Origin: Siphonodentalium dalli
Lineage: Eukaryota > Mollusca > Scaphopoda > Gadilida > Siphonodentaliidae
Assembly (NCBI GenBank): GCA_032622095.1
Contig: CP136064.1
Location: 5,513,512 to 5,577,511 of the forward strand
Length of the DNA stretch: 64,000 nucleotides
Reading direction: 5' to 3'
Shown one piece after another: positions 10,732-21,190 of the stretch (the first letter of the stretch is position 1; each line of letters begins with the position of its first letter). A program made the position numbers and the translations under genes. The notes under the pieces are model-generated. The model saw only the letters and a program-made list of their open reading frames with translations. It was not told the DNA's origin and did no database searches.

Positions 10732-10994
10732 CCCTTCCTGGCTTCCATGACTGGAGCATCCTAAAATTTTGTGAAAACCATGTGCCAATACATTCTCTTA
10801 TATATGCAAGTCTCCCTTAGGGAGCCATGCATATATAAGAAAAAACATTGGCCTAACAATATTTACCTTGACCTTGTAAGCCAGTGCATTCTCTTAGATA
10901 TGCGAGGCTCACTATTGGAGACTCACAAATTTAAGAGAATGCACTGGCACATGATAATTAATGCTGCACCAGCGCAGCTCCCATCATGATAGGG
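10732..10994. mobile_element. TTAA element type 3 (piggyBac-like MITE)
   Basis: Left flank TTAA and end CCCTTCCTGGCTTCCATGAC; right end CCCATCATGATAGGG followed by TCAA, a mutated TTAA. Inside are two hairpins with apices AAGTCTCCCTTAGGGAGCCA and GAGGCTCACTATTGGAGACTC. The cassette is homologous to that of types 1 and 2 although the outer ends differ. Confidence 0.82.
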
Positions 10995-11166
10995 TCAAAT
11001 TGTCACAATTACCAATTAGTTCAATACATTATTTTTGGCTTTCAGTCCAGTACATGATGTGAGTATAATGTTCTGTACAAATGGGACAATTAACTACTAC
11101 CGGTATGTAAGTTTGGTAATTTCCAACTAAAAAAATCATAACAGTCAATGTGTTAATAGCCATATA

Positions 11167-11406
11167 CAGTAATGCCCTAAATAATCAACTCCTTAACCAC
11201 AGCAGAATTATGGGGAACTTTTCAGGATTTCGTGGGAAATATGGCTTATTGCCATTCATCGGAAATATGGCTTGTTGCCATTCATCGGAAAGCTCTCAGT
11301 GAGAGCTTTCTGATGAATGGCAACAAGCCATATTTCCAACTAATATCCTGAAAAATTACCCATAATTCTGCTGTGGTTAAGGAGTCGATTATTTAGGGCA
11401 TTATTG
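11167..11406. mobile_element. Family A MITE (copy 6) with internal duplication
   Basis: Starts CAGTAATGCCCTAAATAATC and ends GGGCATTATTG, preceded by TA. The segment GGAAATATGGCTTRTTGCC with ATTCATC is repeated twice in the left arm, so the arm is longer than the right one. Confidence 0.85.
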
Positions 11407-11960
11407 TAGCAAGACATGAACATGCAGAGTAATCGGCAATCAACATCATTATTATACAGGGTACATGTTATATGTACAGTTGACAATCGACGATGGTGGT
11501 TTTGCATATTGGTTCATCAAAAAGGTTTTTACTGATGAGCAGATAGCATCGACTTAAACATATCTTAGTTAATGACATAAATCAAAATTGTACTAAGATT
11601 TGCAACGTAGCAGGGGGTTAGTTGATGACAGATCATTAAAACTAACAATTATATTTTTCTTTTGAGAAAAAGTAGAGAGCCTTGTATCTTATGTTATTTA
11701 CGATATTGATCTATATGTAATTATGTGCTGTCATACATCATTCTTTGTATATATACATAGCAACCTCTCCCGATACATGGGCGTGATTTGATAAAAAAAA
11801 ACTACCCATTATTCTATTCTATTCTATTCTATTCTATTCCTTCTCAATCAGGATATTCTGGTACATTAATAATGAAATCAGATTCCAAAGAAATAAAGCA
11901 AATCTAGGGTATCACTAGACAATTCCCCACATAATTTAACTGAATAATTTAGATTTCAAA
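11407..11960. other. No recognised gene; ATTCT microsatellite
   Basis: At about 11811-11838 there is a short (ATTCT)n tract. A second ATTCT tract occurs near 14005-14025. No gene or mobile element end was recognised in the remainder. Confidence 0.55.
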
Positions 11961-12060
11961 TGTGTACAATGTTTATTTAATGTGTACAATGTTTATTTAA
12001 TGTGTACAATGTTTATTTAATGTGTACAATGTTTATTTAATGTGTACAATGTTTATTTGA
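11961..12060 (+). repeat. 20-bp tandem repeat, 5 copies
   Basis: Five head-to-tail units TGTGTACAATGTTTATTTAA. Only the last unit differs, by one base. The near perfection suggests recent expansion. Confidence 0.97.
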
Positions 12061-12211
12061 CTTGTTGTTATAAAATTGTTATATGTTTAGATCCAAATAA
12101 AAAATAAAATCAATCGTACGTGTCGTGGATTGTAAAATTGTGTCTGGATTATCGTCATGAATTCTTCATTTTCATTAAGCTGACCAACGAAATTGGTCTA
12201 AATGAAATTAA

Positions 12212-12690
12212 AGGTACTCAATCCGTAAAGAGGGTCCCCATCTCAACAGATTCCAACAACAACAATCCGATCAGAGGGTCCTATATTACTATTTCTTTGG
12301 CTTTGGGGGTAAAAAATATTTGATTCGAGTCGAGGAACCCATCAAACAAAGCTCAGAGTTATTTGATATTGATTTTTGAAATTTGTTAATTGCTCGAGAT
12401 GAGTACTAATAACTGCCGTCAATTTGGTAACCTGCTCGAGATTTTACGCCAAAACTCTATTCAAACAGACAAGGATGGATAACTCTATAATCAAGTGGTA
12501 ATAATAACGAAATTTTGACTGTCTTCTGGGCCAGAAAGAATTCCCGATAATGAAAAATAATAGATTTCTAAAATCGATATCTAACAAATCTGAGCTTTGA
12601 TGGGTGACTTCCTCGACTCGAATCAAATATTTTTGACCCCCGAAGCCATTGAAATAGTAATTGAGAGGAGTTTTATCGGATTGAGTACCT
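12212..12690 (+). mobile_element. Family D palindromic MITE, TTAA-flanked (copy 1)
   Basis: TTAA on both sides; ends AGGTACTCAATCCG and CGGATTGAGTACCT. The arms contain ATATTTGATTCGAGTCGAGG mirrored by CCTCGACTCGAATCAAATAT, and GGCTTTGGGGGTAAAAA mirrored near the right end. The copy at 46357-46835 is the same element in opposite orientation. No coding capacity. Confidence 0.85.
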
Positions 12691-12880
12691 TTAATAGACT
12701 TAAATCATATGTGAATTCTTCGTAAGTTGTGAAGTAGTTACTTTCATTTTTATCGCGATGCTTCATTTCCAATTCCGAGTTTTTTGCAATCTCCACACGG
12801 TTGCTAACCGGAAGTCACGTGACAATTTCTCCAAACTCTATACCCACAATCTTGAAAAATCACTGATGGGTATAGAAAAA

Positions 12881-13624
12881 ATTATATGACATCATTCACC
12901 TGCCTTAGGTATAAGCACCCTCGGTGGTTGTTATTATATGACATCATTTACCTGCCTTAGGTATAAGCACCCTCGGCGGTTGTTATTATATGACGTAATT
13001 CACCTGCCTTAGGTATAAGCACCCTCGGTGGTTGTTATTATATAAACGTCATTCACCTGCCTTAGGTATAAGCACCCTCGGTGGTTGTTATTATATAAAC
13101 GTCATTCACCTGCCTTAGTTATAAGCACCCTCGGTGGTTGTTATTATATAAACGTCATTCACCTGCCTTAGGTATAAGCACCCTCGGTGGTTGTTATTAT
13201 ATGACATCATTCACCTGCCTTAGGTATAAGCACCCTCGGTGGTTGTTATTATATGACATCATTTACCTGCCTTAGGTATAAGCACTCGGCGGTTGTTATT
13301 ATATGACGTAATTCACCTGCCTTAGGTATAAGCACCCTCGGTGGTTGTTATTATATGACGTAATTCACCTGCCTTATAAGGTATTAGGTATAAGCACCCT
13401 CGGCGGTTGTTATTATATGACGTAATTCACCTGCCTTATAAGGTATTAGGTATAAGCACCCTCGGCGGTTGTTATTATATGACGTAATTCACCTGCCTTA
13501 TAAGGTATTAGGTATAAGCACCCTCGGTGGTTGTTATTATATGACATAATTCACCTGCCTTATAAGGTATAAGCACCCTCGGCGGTTGTTATTATATGAC
13601 ATAATTCACCCTCGGCGGTTGCTA
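12881..13624 (+). repeat. Minisatellite of 52-54 bp with a longer 3' variant
   Basis: Units read TATGACATCATTCACCTGCC, then TTAGGTATAAGCACCCTCGG and a TGGTTGTTATTA tail. From about 13370 the units gain an insertion, TTATAAGGTATTAGGTATAA, giving about 62 bp. Some units have lost three bases of CACCCTCGG. The array ends inside a unit at ATAATTCACCCTCGGCGGTTG and passes directly into a dispersed repeat at 13625. Confidence 0.92.
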
Positions 13625-14000
13625 CTAAAGACATATTATGCACTTGTTCGGGTACGTGAAACTGGTAAGTTAGTATTCAGGCATCATGTCAACTTGGGGA
13701 ATGTAGCATTCTACTAACATAGTCGAAAATCTGAAGCAAATCGACCGTACTACTCCAAAGAAAAAATCATTTGAACTACACTCAAATGTAAATATTTACA
13801 TCTAGATTCGGGACGCGACTATCAGCGATAAACTTACGAAAATGATTTCATCATGAGTCACTTCATTAATATATAAGAATAAGACGGTGTGTGTTGTCAA
13901 TTTGGGTGTAATATTTGTAAAATATAATTCCTTTAAGGAAGATCATTCACCAATTCTATTTGATCACATTACTGGAGTGTTTATTATCACTTTAAAAAAA
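13625..14000 (+). repeat. Dispersed repeat, partner at 53990-54375
   Basis: From AAAGACATATTATGCACTTG through TGTAAATATTTACATCTAGA and GTGTGTGTTGTCAATTTGGG to TGGAGTGTTTATTATCACTT the sequence aligns along its length with 53990-54375 in the same orientation, with frequent substitutions. One copy follows a minisatellite, the other lies in a tandemly duplicated domain. Class unknown. Confidence 0.75.
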
Positions 14001-14022
14001 ATTAAATTCTATTCTATTCTAG

Positions 14023-14433
14023 TCAGCGACCTTGAAATCAGTGACATGGACAAACTGCCAATAATTCCTGAGTGAGAGAGTTAATTAGGAGAAGGCTTGA
14101 CTGCATCAAATCGGTTGCGTGTCCCCTGACGCTTGATTATACAAAATTCAGACGCAAATCCTGCAAAAGTTACATCACGAATTCGTAAAATTATTTGCAA
14201 ACAATTTCAGTAAATTATCTGAGGGTCACTTGAGAATTAAGTTTTATGATGTGCACGCCAACAGAAGCAATTGCTTTCCATATATGGATGAATATTACGT
14301 AATTGCTGCAGTGTGGGGAGATGATTGAGATTTATCAATAAACTCGAAATGAGAAAACGAATTACTCTCGGGACATAGGGAAATTATTTAACCACTTTAC
14401 TGCTGCAGATGAACACTGAGTACTGTAGACCTA
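14023..14433. other. No recognised gene
   Basis: Unremarkable sequence following the second ATTCT tract. No frame or repeat identified. Confidence 0.45.
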
Positions 14434-14596
14434 CAGTAATGCCCTAAATAATCGACTCCTTAACCACAGAAGAATTATGGGTAACTTTTCAGGATTTAGT
14501 CGGAAATATGGATCGTTGCCATATTTCAGACTAAATCCTGAAAAGTTACCCATAATTCTGCTGTGGTTAAGGAGTCGATTATTTAGGGCATTACTG
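14434..14596. mobile_element. Family A MITE (copy 7), short
   Basis: CAGTAATGCCCTAAATAATC to GGGCATTACTG with TA flanks on both sides. The centre is shortened: the two arms meet at GGATCGTTGCCATATTTCAGA, so the CTCTCACTGAGAG apex is missing. Confidence 0.87.
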
Positions 14597-14604
14597 TACT
14601 AGAG

Positions 14605-14945
14605 ACAGGCACCAGCCTAGCGGTGACTTGGGAGACAGGGACTAACCTGGAGGGCGACTTAATTGGGAGACAAGGACAAGCCTAGAGGGCGACTTGGGAG
14701 ACAAGGACCAGCCTAGAGGGTGACTTGGAGGACAGGGACCATCCTATAAGTTGACTTGGGAGACAGGGACCAGCCTAGAAGGTGACTTGGGAGACAGGGA
14801 CCAGCCTAGAAGGATACAGGGACCAGCCTAGAGGGCGACTTGGGAGACAGGACCAGCCTAGAGGGTGACAGGAGACAGGGGCCAGCCTAGAAGATGACTT
14901 GGGAGATGGGGACCACAGCCTAGAAGCGACTTGGGAAACAGGGAC
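14605..14945 (+). repeat. About 31-bp minisatellite (GGGAGACAGGGACCAGCC)
   Basis: Roughly eleven degenerate units of GGGAGACAGGGACCAGCCTA followed by GA(G/A)GG(C/T)GACTT. Unit length varies from about 20 to 35 bp. Confidence 0.88.
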
Positions 14946-15036
14946 CATGCAGTCTAAAAGGAGACTGACATATTTTCCCTAAATTTTGCCACTTCTCAGT
15001 AATTTTTGTCCTATGGAGAAGTGACTTCTCTCTCAT

Positions 15037-15876
15037 GTACCGGTGTACCACGATATCTCCCCCCCTGGGTATCTCCCCCCCCCACCCTGGGTATCTTCCC
15101 CCCCCCCGCTCGTACATTTTTTTTCCCTCACTTATTTTATATTATTATGTTAAGAAATGCCGAGAAAACTATTAAAAAAAATTTAATGTTTGTATTCTGA
15201 TTATATAAAGTTATCATTTAAAATACATTTGTCTTTCATTATCAACACTTTAAGTAAAACGTGCATGATCTCCACAATCCCTTTAAAGTTATCCACCAAG
15301 ACTATATAAAGCAAGCAATATAGAGATAAAATCAGAAAAGATTTGTGTATGAGATACACATAAAGATACTCAGTCCTGGGTATCTTCCCCCCCCCCCCAC
15401 CCCAAATTCTTACTCTATCAAATTTTGCTCATATAAAGTTAATTTCTCGCCATTTCATAACTATATAAAGCAAATTAAGCAATAAAATCATACGTTTAAT
15501 TTTTGTCATATGTAGCCGCTGGGTGTGGGGGGGGGGGGAAATACTCGGCCTGGATATTTCCCCCCCACCCCAAATTCTTACTCTATTAAATTGTTCTCAT
15601 ATAAAGTTAATTTCTCGCCATTTCATGACAATATAAAGCAAAATAAACGATAAAATCGTAAGGTAATGTTTTGACATATTTATGCTATTGGGTTGTGTGA
15701 GGGGTTAAGTTAAACTTCAAAATTAAAAACAATGTTTTTAATAGTTTTCTTGGCATTTCTTACCATAATAATATCAAATAAGTGAGGAAAAAAATATATA
15801 TGAGTGGGGGGGGAAGATACCCAGGGCGGGGGGGAAGATACCCCGGGGGGGAGATAAACGGTTACACCGGTACCCC
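15037..15876. mobile_element. Poly-C-rich palindromic element
   Basis: Left end GTACCGGTGTACC and right end GGTTACACCGGTAC are inverted repeats. Next come GATATCTCCCCC tracts, and then arms that mirror each other over about 130 bp: TCACTTATTTTATATTATTA against ATAATATCAAATAAGTGAGG. The interior holds two direct repeats of about 185 bp, each with CTATATAAAGTTAATTTC-type sequence and a long C or G tract (15389, 15523, 15560). No coding capacity and no convincing target duplication. Confidence 0.7.
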
Positions 15877-15947
15877 CGTATGCATACATTGAAGCAGCAT
15901 ATTTAAATGGCTTTTGTATTGTTGCATAGTAATATTTGGATCATAGA

Positions 15948-16100
15948 CAAGCCTTGAAATAAGTGTGTCTGTCATTTGCAGAATGATGTTCCCAGAGGGT
16001 GAATTTGGTGATGCTAGCCCGCTATGCGGGGTAGCATCACTAAATCCACCCTTTGAGGCCCTCATTCTGCAAATGACAGACACACTTATTTCAAGGCTTG
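15948..16100. mobile_element. Family B MITE, short complete form with 8-bp duplication
   Basis: Ends CAAGCCTTGAAATAAGTGTG and CACACTTATTTCAAGGCTTG are perfect inverted repeats. Flanking 8-mers ATCATAGA and ATCATATA match at seven of eight positions. Only one hairpin is present, with apex GCCCGCTATGCGGGG. This copy defines the boundaries of family B and supports hAT-like integration. Confidence 0.88.
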
Positions 16101-16226
16101 ATCATATAAAGGTGATGTTAGGGTGTAAACTGAACTACAGTCATTATGAAATCTCCCTGATAACAGCCCACTTCTCCCTATACATATAAACAGGGAGAAG
16201 TTACTTCTCCCAATTTGAATCTTCTA

Positions 16227-16379
16227 CAGTAAAGCCCTAAGTAATCGACTCCTTAACCAAAGCAAAATTATGGGTAATTTTTCAGGATTTAGTCGGAAAT
16301 ATGGCTTGTTGCCATTCATCGGAAAGCTCTCACTGAGAGCAGAATTATGGGTAATTTTTCAGCATTTAGTCAGAAATTA
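16227..16379. mobile_element. Family A MITE (copy 8), right side deleted
   Basis: Starts CAGTAAAGCCCTAAGTAATC, preceded by TA. The left arm and apex are intact, then part of an arm is repeated in direct orientation (GCAGAATTATGGGTAATTTT) and the element stops near 16379 without its right end. Confidence 0.75.
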
Positions 16380-16506
16380 TTTCACAAGATTTGTTAATAC
16401 ACATACAATAAGTTTTACTTAAATTATATAAATAAATCGAGGTATTTCTGCCCATAAAATAGTCTAAATAATGGAAAAGAAGGTGAAAGCAAAAAAGAGA
16501 GAATTA

Positions 16507-16744
16507 CAGTAATGCCATAAATAATCGACTCCTTAACCACAGCAGAATTATGGGTAACTTTTCTGGAATTAATCGGAAATATGGCTTGTTGCCATTCATC
16601 GGAAAGCTCTCAGTGAGAGAAGTGACTTCTCTCTCATGTGAGAGCTTTCCGGTGAATGGCAACAAGCCATATTTCCCACTAAATCCTGAAAAATTACCCA
16701 TAATTCTGTTGTGGTTAAGGAGTCCATTATTTAGAGCATTACTG
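16507..16744. mobile_element. Family A MITE (copy 9) with extra apex palindrome
   Basis: CAGTAATGCCATAAATAATC to GAGCATTACTG, TA on both sides. At the hairpin apex the usual CTCACTGAGAG is expanded by GAGAGAAGTGACTTCTCTCTC (16614-16634). Related GAGAAGTGACTTCTC words occur at 15018-15034 and 16194-16210. Confidence 0.85.
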
Positions 16745-17127
16745 TACGTAATAAATACTAGTATGTCTGCTCCACCAAACTATCTGAATCAAAACACTGT
16801 GGAACCTGTGAAAGGAACTATGATTATAGCAGCACGATGCAAAGATATGTCAGAATTTAAAGTTTCACAACTTTAGTACCGATATCAATGTTTCTGCAAG
16901 ACAGAAATCTCACTGAACTAATCATAGCGATTAGAATCAATCCCAGAACAAGTGTAACTCAAGTAGGGACCATCAGAACATTTCTTTGCCAAACAATGAT
17001 CATGAGATAATTCCCGTGATACTAGTAACACATTAGCAACTGTCAGCTCCTACTGTTCATCCTATACTGTTGGTAGCCCCCACAACGCCATCAAAGCCTG
17101 GAAATATGGTGTCTGACATTTGCACTA
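16745..17127. other. No recognised gene
   Basis: No repeats or coding motifs recognised. A plus-strand frame entering from the preceding MITE continues to 16876 but has no independent support. Confidence 0.45.
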
Positions 17128-17280
17128 CTTGCCCTTCCAGCACACCCCCACCCCCATACTTGCCATTCTAACACCTGCATCCCCCCCCCAACTTGCCCTT
17201 CCAGCACCCCCTCAACTTTCCCTTCCAGCACCCCCTCTTTCCCTTCCAGCACCCCCTCTTTCCCTTCCAGTACCCATGGC
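17128..17280 (+). repeat. Degenerate CCCTTCCAGCACCCCCTC tandem repeat
   Basis: About seven units of 18-27 bp based on CTTGCCCTTCCAGCACCCCC, strongly pyrimidine-rich on the plus strand. The last units (TTTCCCTTCCAGCACCCCC) are identical. Confidence 0.85.
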
Positions 17281-17423
17281 TTGAAGTGTCCTGTTGGAGT
17301 GCACAGGATGAAACACTCTCTCTGCGTCCATCCTGACCGACAGCAAAGACAAAAGAAACAGGGCCAAAGAAAATCTGTCTATAAGGCAATATCAATTTAA
17401 TGCCTGGTTTACGAACCCTTCCC

Positions 17424-17855
17424 ACAGTGGAGAATCACGTGGTTTTGAGTTGATGAGTATCACGCATTCAACATTGCCAAGGCGATCGCAAACGTGACCA
17501 GAAACAAGGAAAAATGTAATAAACTATGAGAATAATATACACGTATTACATAGTATTTTGGCAGCGACGAGCATATGCTATACTATTTTTCAAACAAGCT
17601 GATACCTTGTTTGTGTTCAATCTCTCAGGAGTTTGCTCAAAGATTCTGACCAAAGTTGTCAGTCAAAGGATCTTCCTAGATGTATGGACTGGTGTTTTCC
17701 ACAAACCTCCGACTGGCAATTTTGGAACAAATAAGGTATCAACTTGTTTTAAAAATAAACTACAGCATGCTCGTAACAGTCAAAATGCTACGTTTTGTGT
17801 CAATTCCTCATATATTATGTTTTTATGTTTGAGCTCGCCTTGGACATTTTGAATG
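17424..17855. mobile_element. Family F palindromic element, truncated copy
   Basis: Begins GTGGAGAATCACGTGGTTTT and contains GATTCTGACCAAAGTTGTCAG and GACTGGTGTTTTCCACAAAC, which match the copy at 20073-20554. The right end stops at TGGACATTTTGAATGCATGG next to the family B copy at 17864, so the terminal repeat is missing. Confidence 0.65.
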
Positions 17856-17863
17856 CATGGTAC

Positions 17864-18300
17864 CAAGCCTGCAAATAGTGTGTCTGTCATTTGCAGAATG
17901 AGGTCCCCAGAGGGTGAATTTAGTGACGCTATCCCGCATAGCGGGCTAGCATCACTAAATTCACCCTCTGGGGACCTCATTCTGCTTAGGCCCTCAACTG
18001 ATATGGCAGACCTAGGATCAGATTGAAGTTCCCCAGTTGAAGTTGGTGATGTTCACCCATTGGGCACCTCAATTATGAATTTTATCTTCTGCAAATTAGG
18101 GGATATTGAAACTTCCTAGAAGGGAAATGTAACTAAAAACAATCTTAATTTGATGCTATAGATACTTCCCAGAAGATGAAGGCAAAGCAGAATGAGGTCT
18201 CCAGAGGGTGAATTTGGTAATGCTAGCCCGCTATGCGGGGTAGCATCACTAAATTCACCCTCTGGGGACCTCATTCTGCAAATGAGAGACAGAAATAATT
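17864..18300 (+). mobile_element. Family B MITE, long twin-hairpin form
   Basis: Outer end CAAGCCTGCAAATAGTGTGT, hairpin with apex ATCCCGCATAGCGGGCTAG, centre with GGCCCTCAACTGATATGGC and CACCCATTGGGCACCTC, then a second hairpin with apex GCCCGCTATGCGGGG. The right outer end is eroded after CTGCAAATGAGAGACAG. This copy shows best the plan end, hairpin, centre, hairpin, end. Confidence 0.82.
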
Positions 18301-18835
18301 TTGCTATTTGTCAATTGTTTTCATTGAGATCGATGCATAATTTTATTTTTATTTTTTCCCCCTCAAGAATCTACTTTTTTTCAACCCAAATGTTCGTAAA
18401 CAGGCTATTTTATTGGAGTGGCCTAAAAGTCGATATGAAATTTCTCTGTGTGTGCGTGGGTGTGACTTCCTGTTGAATTCAGCATCTGGGCACATCATTG
18501 TTTCTAAGGACGGTGTGTGAGAGCCTATTGTGGGAGATAAATGAGGGTGTTAGACGCTTACCTGTCATCAGTTAGCCCCGCTATTCAAATAATATTGATT
18601 CTTCTACGGATCTCTCACAAGTCCTGTGGAAAGAAAAATAACAAGGTCTAAAATAAATCTCTTAAGCGAAACCATTCAGTGTTGTGCTGTCAGCAAAAAT
18701 GGTTTATTTTAAAGTTATCATATCAATATATGTGAATTTTTATCATCACTAGCAAATTGATCCCCCAATGATGTCACCACAACATTACTATCATGTTATG
18801 TTATCAGCTCAACCTTACTAAACTTTTACTTTATC
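18301..18835. other. No recognised gene
   Basis: Unassigned sequence. The hexamer-rich stretch 18660-18840 is AT-rich. No gene signal found. Confidence 0.45.
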
Positions 18836-18839
18836 TTGC

Positions 18840-18915
18840 TATCCTTATCTTTTGATACCCATGAGTTTGATACCCATGCGTTTGATACCCATGAGTTTGA
18901 TATAGACGGGTTTGA
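18840..18915 (+). repeat. 14-15-bp tandem repeat (TTTGATACCCATGAG)
   Basis: Four to five units of TTTGATACCCATGAG, the last ones diverging to TTTGATATAGACGGG and TTTGATTCCCGG. Confidence 0.85.
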
Positions 18916-18954
18916 TTCCCGGACAACTGTTTCATACATGTATATAGAGGAACT

Positions 18955-19447
18955 CTAATGAGTCGCAATTTTATACAAAATTTATTAACTGAGTGCACTA
19001 AATTCAGCGAGACACGAATCAAATTTAGTGGATGACGTTATTAAATTTCCTGTAGAATTGCTATGAATTTGAGATCAATTTTATCACATTTTAGCAAGGA
19101 AAAACGATCTCAAAACAGCTGGGGTTAAAAAAATTAATACATGTATTGATTTCCTTATCAGAACCAAAGAGAATGTAAAGACACCTTCAAGAAAAAATAT
19201 AGTTCCATTTTAAATGTGACTTTTCGTGTTGATAAAATTGTTCAATCACCCTTATCACCCATGTTTATCACACAGTCAACACTAAATAACCCAACATAAA
19301 TCGAATATCAAAATTATATTTTTTTAATTAACATAATGATAAAATTCTGGCATTGACATCAATATCATCACTGTGCATGCCAATAATACAAGTGTGTCTT
19401 ACTATTTACTTATGGATTCATGGGCTAATTATGTGATAAATAAATTT
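18955..19447 (-). repeat. Dispersed repeat, inverted partner of 3505-4040
   Basis: Reverse complement of the block at 3505-4040, including GCAATTTTATACAAAATTTA, CTTCAAGAAAAAATATAGTT and ACATAAATCGAATATC. Its terminal palindrome (18963-19065) corresponds to that of the partner. The end near 19447 lies 43 bases before the hAT-like element at 19491. Confidence 0.75.
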
Positions 19448-19490
19448 TTCATATTTGCAAAATTGGTCACTTGAACTCCTCCCTCTTAAG

Positions 19491-19881
19491 CAGGGGCGCC
19501 GGAAGAGGGGGGCAGAGGGGCTACTGACCCCCCTGCCCTGGACCAAGGGGGGCGAGCGGGGGCAGGACTTGCCCTTTTTCTGGAGACAGAAAATGCTTTT
19601 TGTGTGTTTAATCTCGTGTTTTTATAGCAAAATGTTACTTTTTGGGTCCAAATACCACCAATTTCACAAGGAATATTAATTTTTTGTCAATTTTATCACA
19701 AAACGGCCATAAAAACTGACAAATACCATTAAAATAGGGATTTTTGCCACAATGAATTTATGGTTATTTTCCCGAGTTTGCGGAGAAAATGCCCTTTTTT
19801 GCAGAAAATGCCCTTTTTTGCAGAAAAGTGCCTTTTTTGTAGGCTCTGCGCCCCCGCCCTTGGATGCTTCCGGCGCCCCTG
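19491..19881 (-). mobile_element. hAT-like MITE with perfect 8-bp duplication
   Basis: Ends CAGGGGCGCCGGAAG and CTTCCGGCGCCCCTG are perfect inverted repeats, and CTCTTAAG stands directly outside both ends (19483-19490 and 19882-19889). The 391-bp interior has homology to 8543-9001, including AAAATGCTTTTTGTGTGTTT and ATTTTGTGATAAAA-type sequence. Short tandem GCAGAAAATGCCCTTTTTT units lie near the right end. An 8-bp duplication with CAGGGG ends fits the hAT superfamily. Confidence 0.93.
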
Positions 19882-20072
19882 CTCTTAAGTAGTCCAGTTT
19901 TTCCTAGCTATAAATAAAACTGATTAGCAGACCATGTTCATCATCAACATGTCATATGTTTTTCTGACAGATGGATAAACACATGTACTAACCACTGAAA
20001 ATTTTGCAGTGTTTACAAGAGCATTCTGTGACATAATGCCTCATGATGCCAAGAGGTTGTGGTTTTTACACG

Positions 20073-20554
20073 GTGGGAAATCACGTGGTTTCGATGTTGG
20101 TGAGTACCACGCAGTCAAAATTTGCAAACGCACAAAAACATAATATACGAGGAACTGACACAAAACTTAGCAGTTTGACTGTTACAAGAATATGTCAGTT
20201 TATTTTTGAAACAAGTTGATACCTTATTTGTTTGGAAATACTTTTTTTATAACATTCTGACCAAAGTTGCCAGTCGGAGGTGCGTAGAATACACCAGTCC
20301 ATACATCTTGGACAATCCTTCGACTGACAACTTTGGTCAGAATGTTAGAACAAACAAATATGAATTTGGACATAAATGAGGTATCAGCTTGTTTGAAAAA
20401 TAGTATAGCATCTGCTCGTAGCTGTCAAAATAATATGTAATATGTCATATCTTAGTTTATTACCTTTTTTCCTCGCGTCTGGTCGAGTTTTAGATCGCCT
20501 CGGCCATTTTGAATACGTGATACTCATCAACTAGAAACCACGTGATTCCCAACC
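20073..20554. mobile_element. Family F palindromic element, complete copy
   Basis: Left end GTGGGAAATCACGTGGTTTC and right end GAAACCACGTGATTCCCAAC are inverted repeats. The internal arms mirror each other: TCTGACCAAAGTTGCCAGTC against GACTGACAACTTTGGTCAGA. A truncated relative lies at 17424-17855. Target duplication not clear. Confidence 0.78.
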
Positions 20555-20570
20555 ATGTTTTAATTATATA

Positions 20571-20783
20571 CAGTAATGTTCTCATTAATCGACTCCTTAA
20601 CCACAGCAGAATTATGGATAACTTTTCAGGATTTAGTCGGAAATATGGCTTGTTGCCATTCATCGGAAAGCTCTTGCCGAGAGCTTTCCGTTGAATGGCA
20701 ACAAGCCATATTTCCGACTAAATCCTGAAAAGTTACCCATAATTCTGCTGTGGTTAAGGAGTCGATTGCTTAGAGCATTACTG
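20571..20783. mobile_element. Family A MITE (copy 10)
   Basis: CAGTAATGTTCTCATTAATC to AGAGCATTACTG, TA on both sides, full length with a clean apex (GAAAGCTCTTGCCGAGAGCTTTC). Confidence 0.88.
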
Positions 20784-20821
20784 TAGAGCCACACTGTATT
20801 GTTTGGGATCTGTGATATAAT

Positions 20822-21050
20822 GCTAGACATTTGCAGAATGAGGTCCCCTGAGTACAGAGGGCTAGCATCATTGCATAATGATTGCATAATCGAGGTGCCC
20901 AATGGGTGCATATCACCATCTTCACCATCTGTGAACCTGTGTCTAGGTCTCCCATAGCATATGAGGCCATTCAGTATGAAGTCACTAAATTCACCCTCTG
21001 CAGACCTCATTCTGCAAATGTCGAGCACCATATTTTGAGGCTCGATCACA
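20822..21050 (-). mobile_element. Family B MITE, rearranged copy
   Basis: Starts with ATAATGCTAGACATTTGCAG and ends CATATTTTGAGGCTCG, the B variant also seen at 4415-4836. The centre is in reverse orientation (GAGGTGCCCAATGGGTGCAT, AGGTCTCCCATAGCATATGAGG). Both hairpins are partly deleted. Confidence 0.7.
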
Positions 21051-21055
21051 GATGG

Positions 21056-21120
21056 CATAAGGATACCATAAGGATACCATAAGGATACCATAAGGATACC
21101 ATAAGGATACCATAGGATAC
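21056..21120 (+). repeat. 11-bp tandem repeat (CATAAGGATAC)
   Basis: Five perfect CATAAGGATAC units plus a final CATAGGATAC, directly after a family B end. Confidence 0.95.
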
Positions 21121-21190
21121 GACAAGAACTGAAAACTCAAGTGCTTACATACAGCATACAAGCTCGAGTAATTTCCATATACTATCCGTG

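Noticed and set aside
16550-16876. 108-codon plus-strand frame
   Set aside because: Begins in a family A palindrome; similar peptide strings appear at every family A copy, so it is a translation of the MITE.
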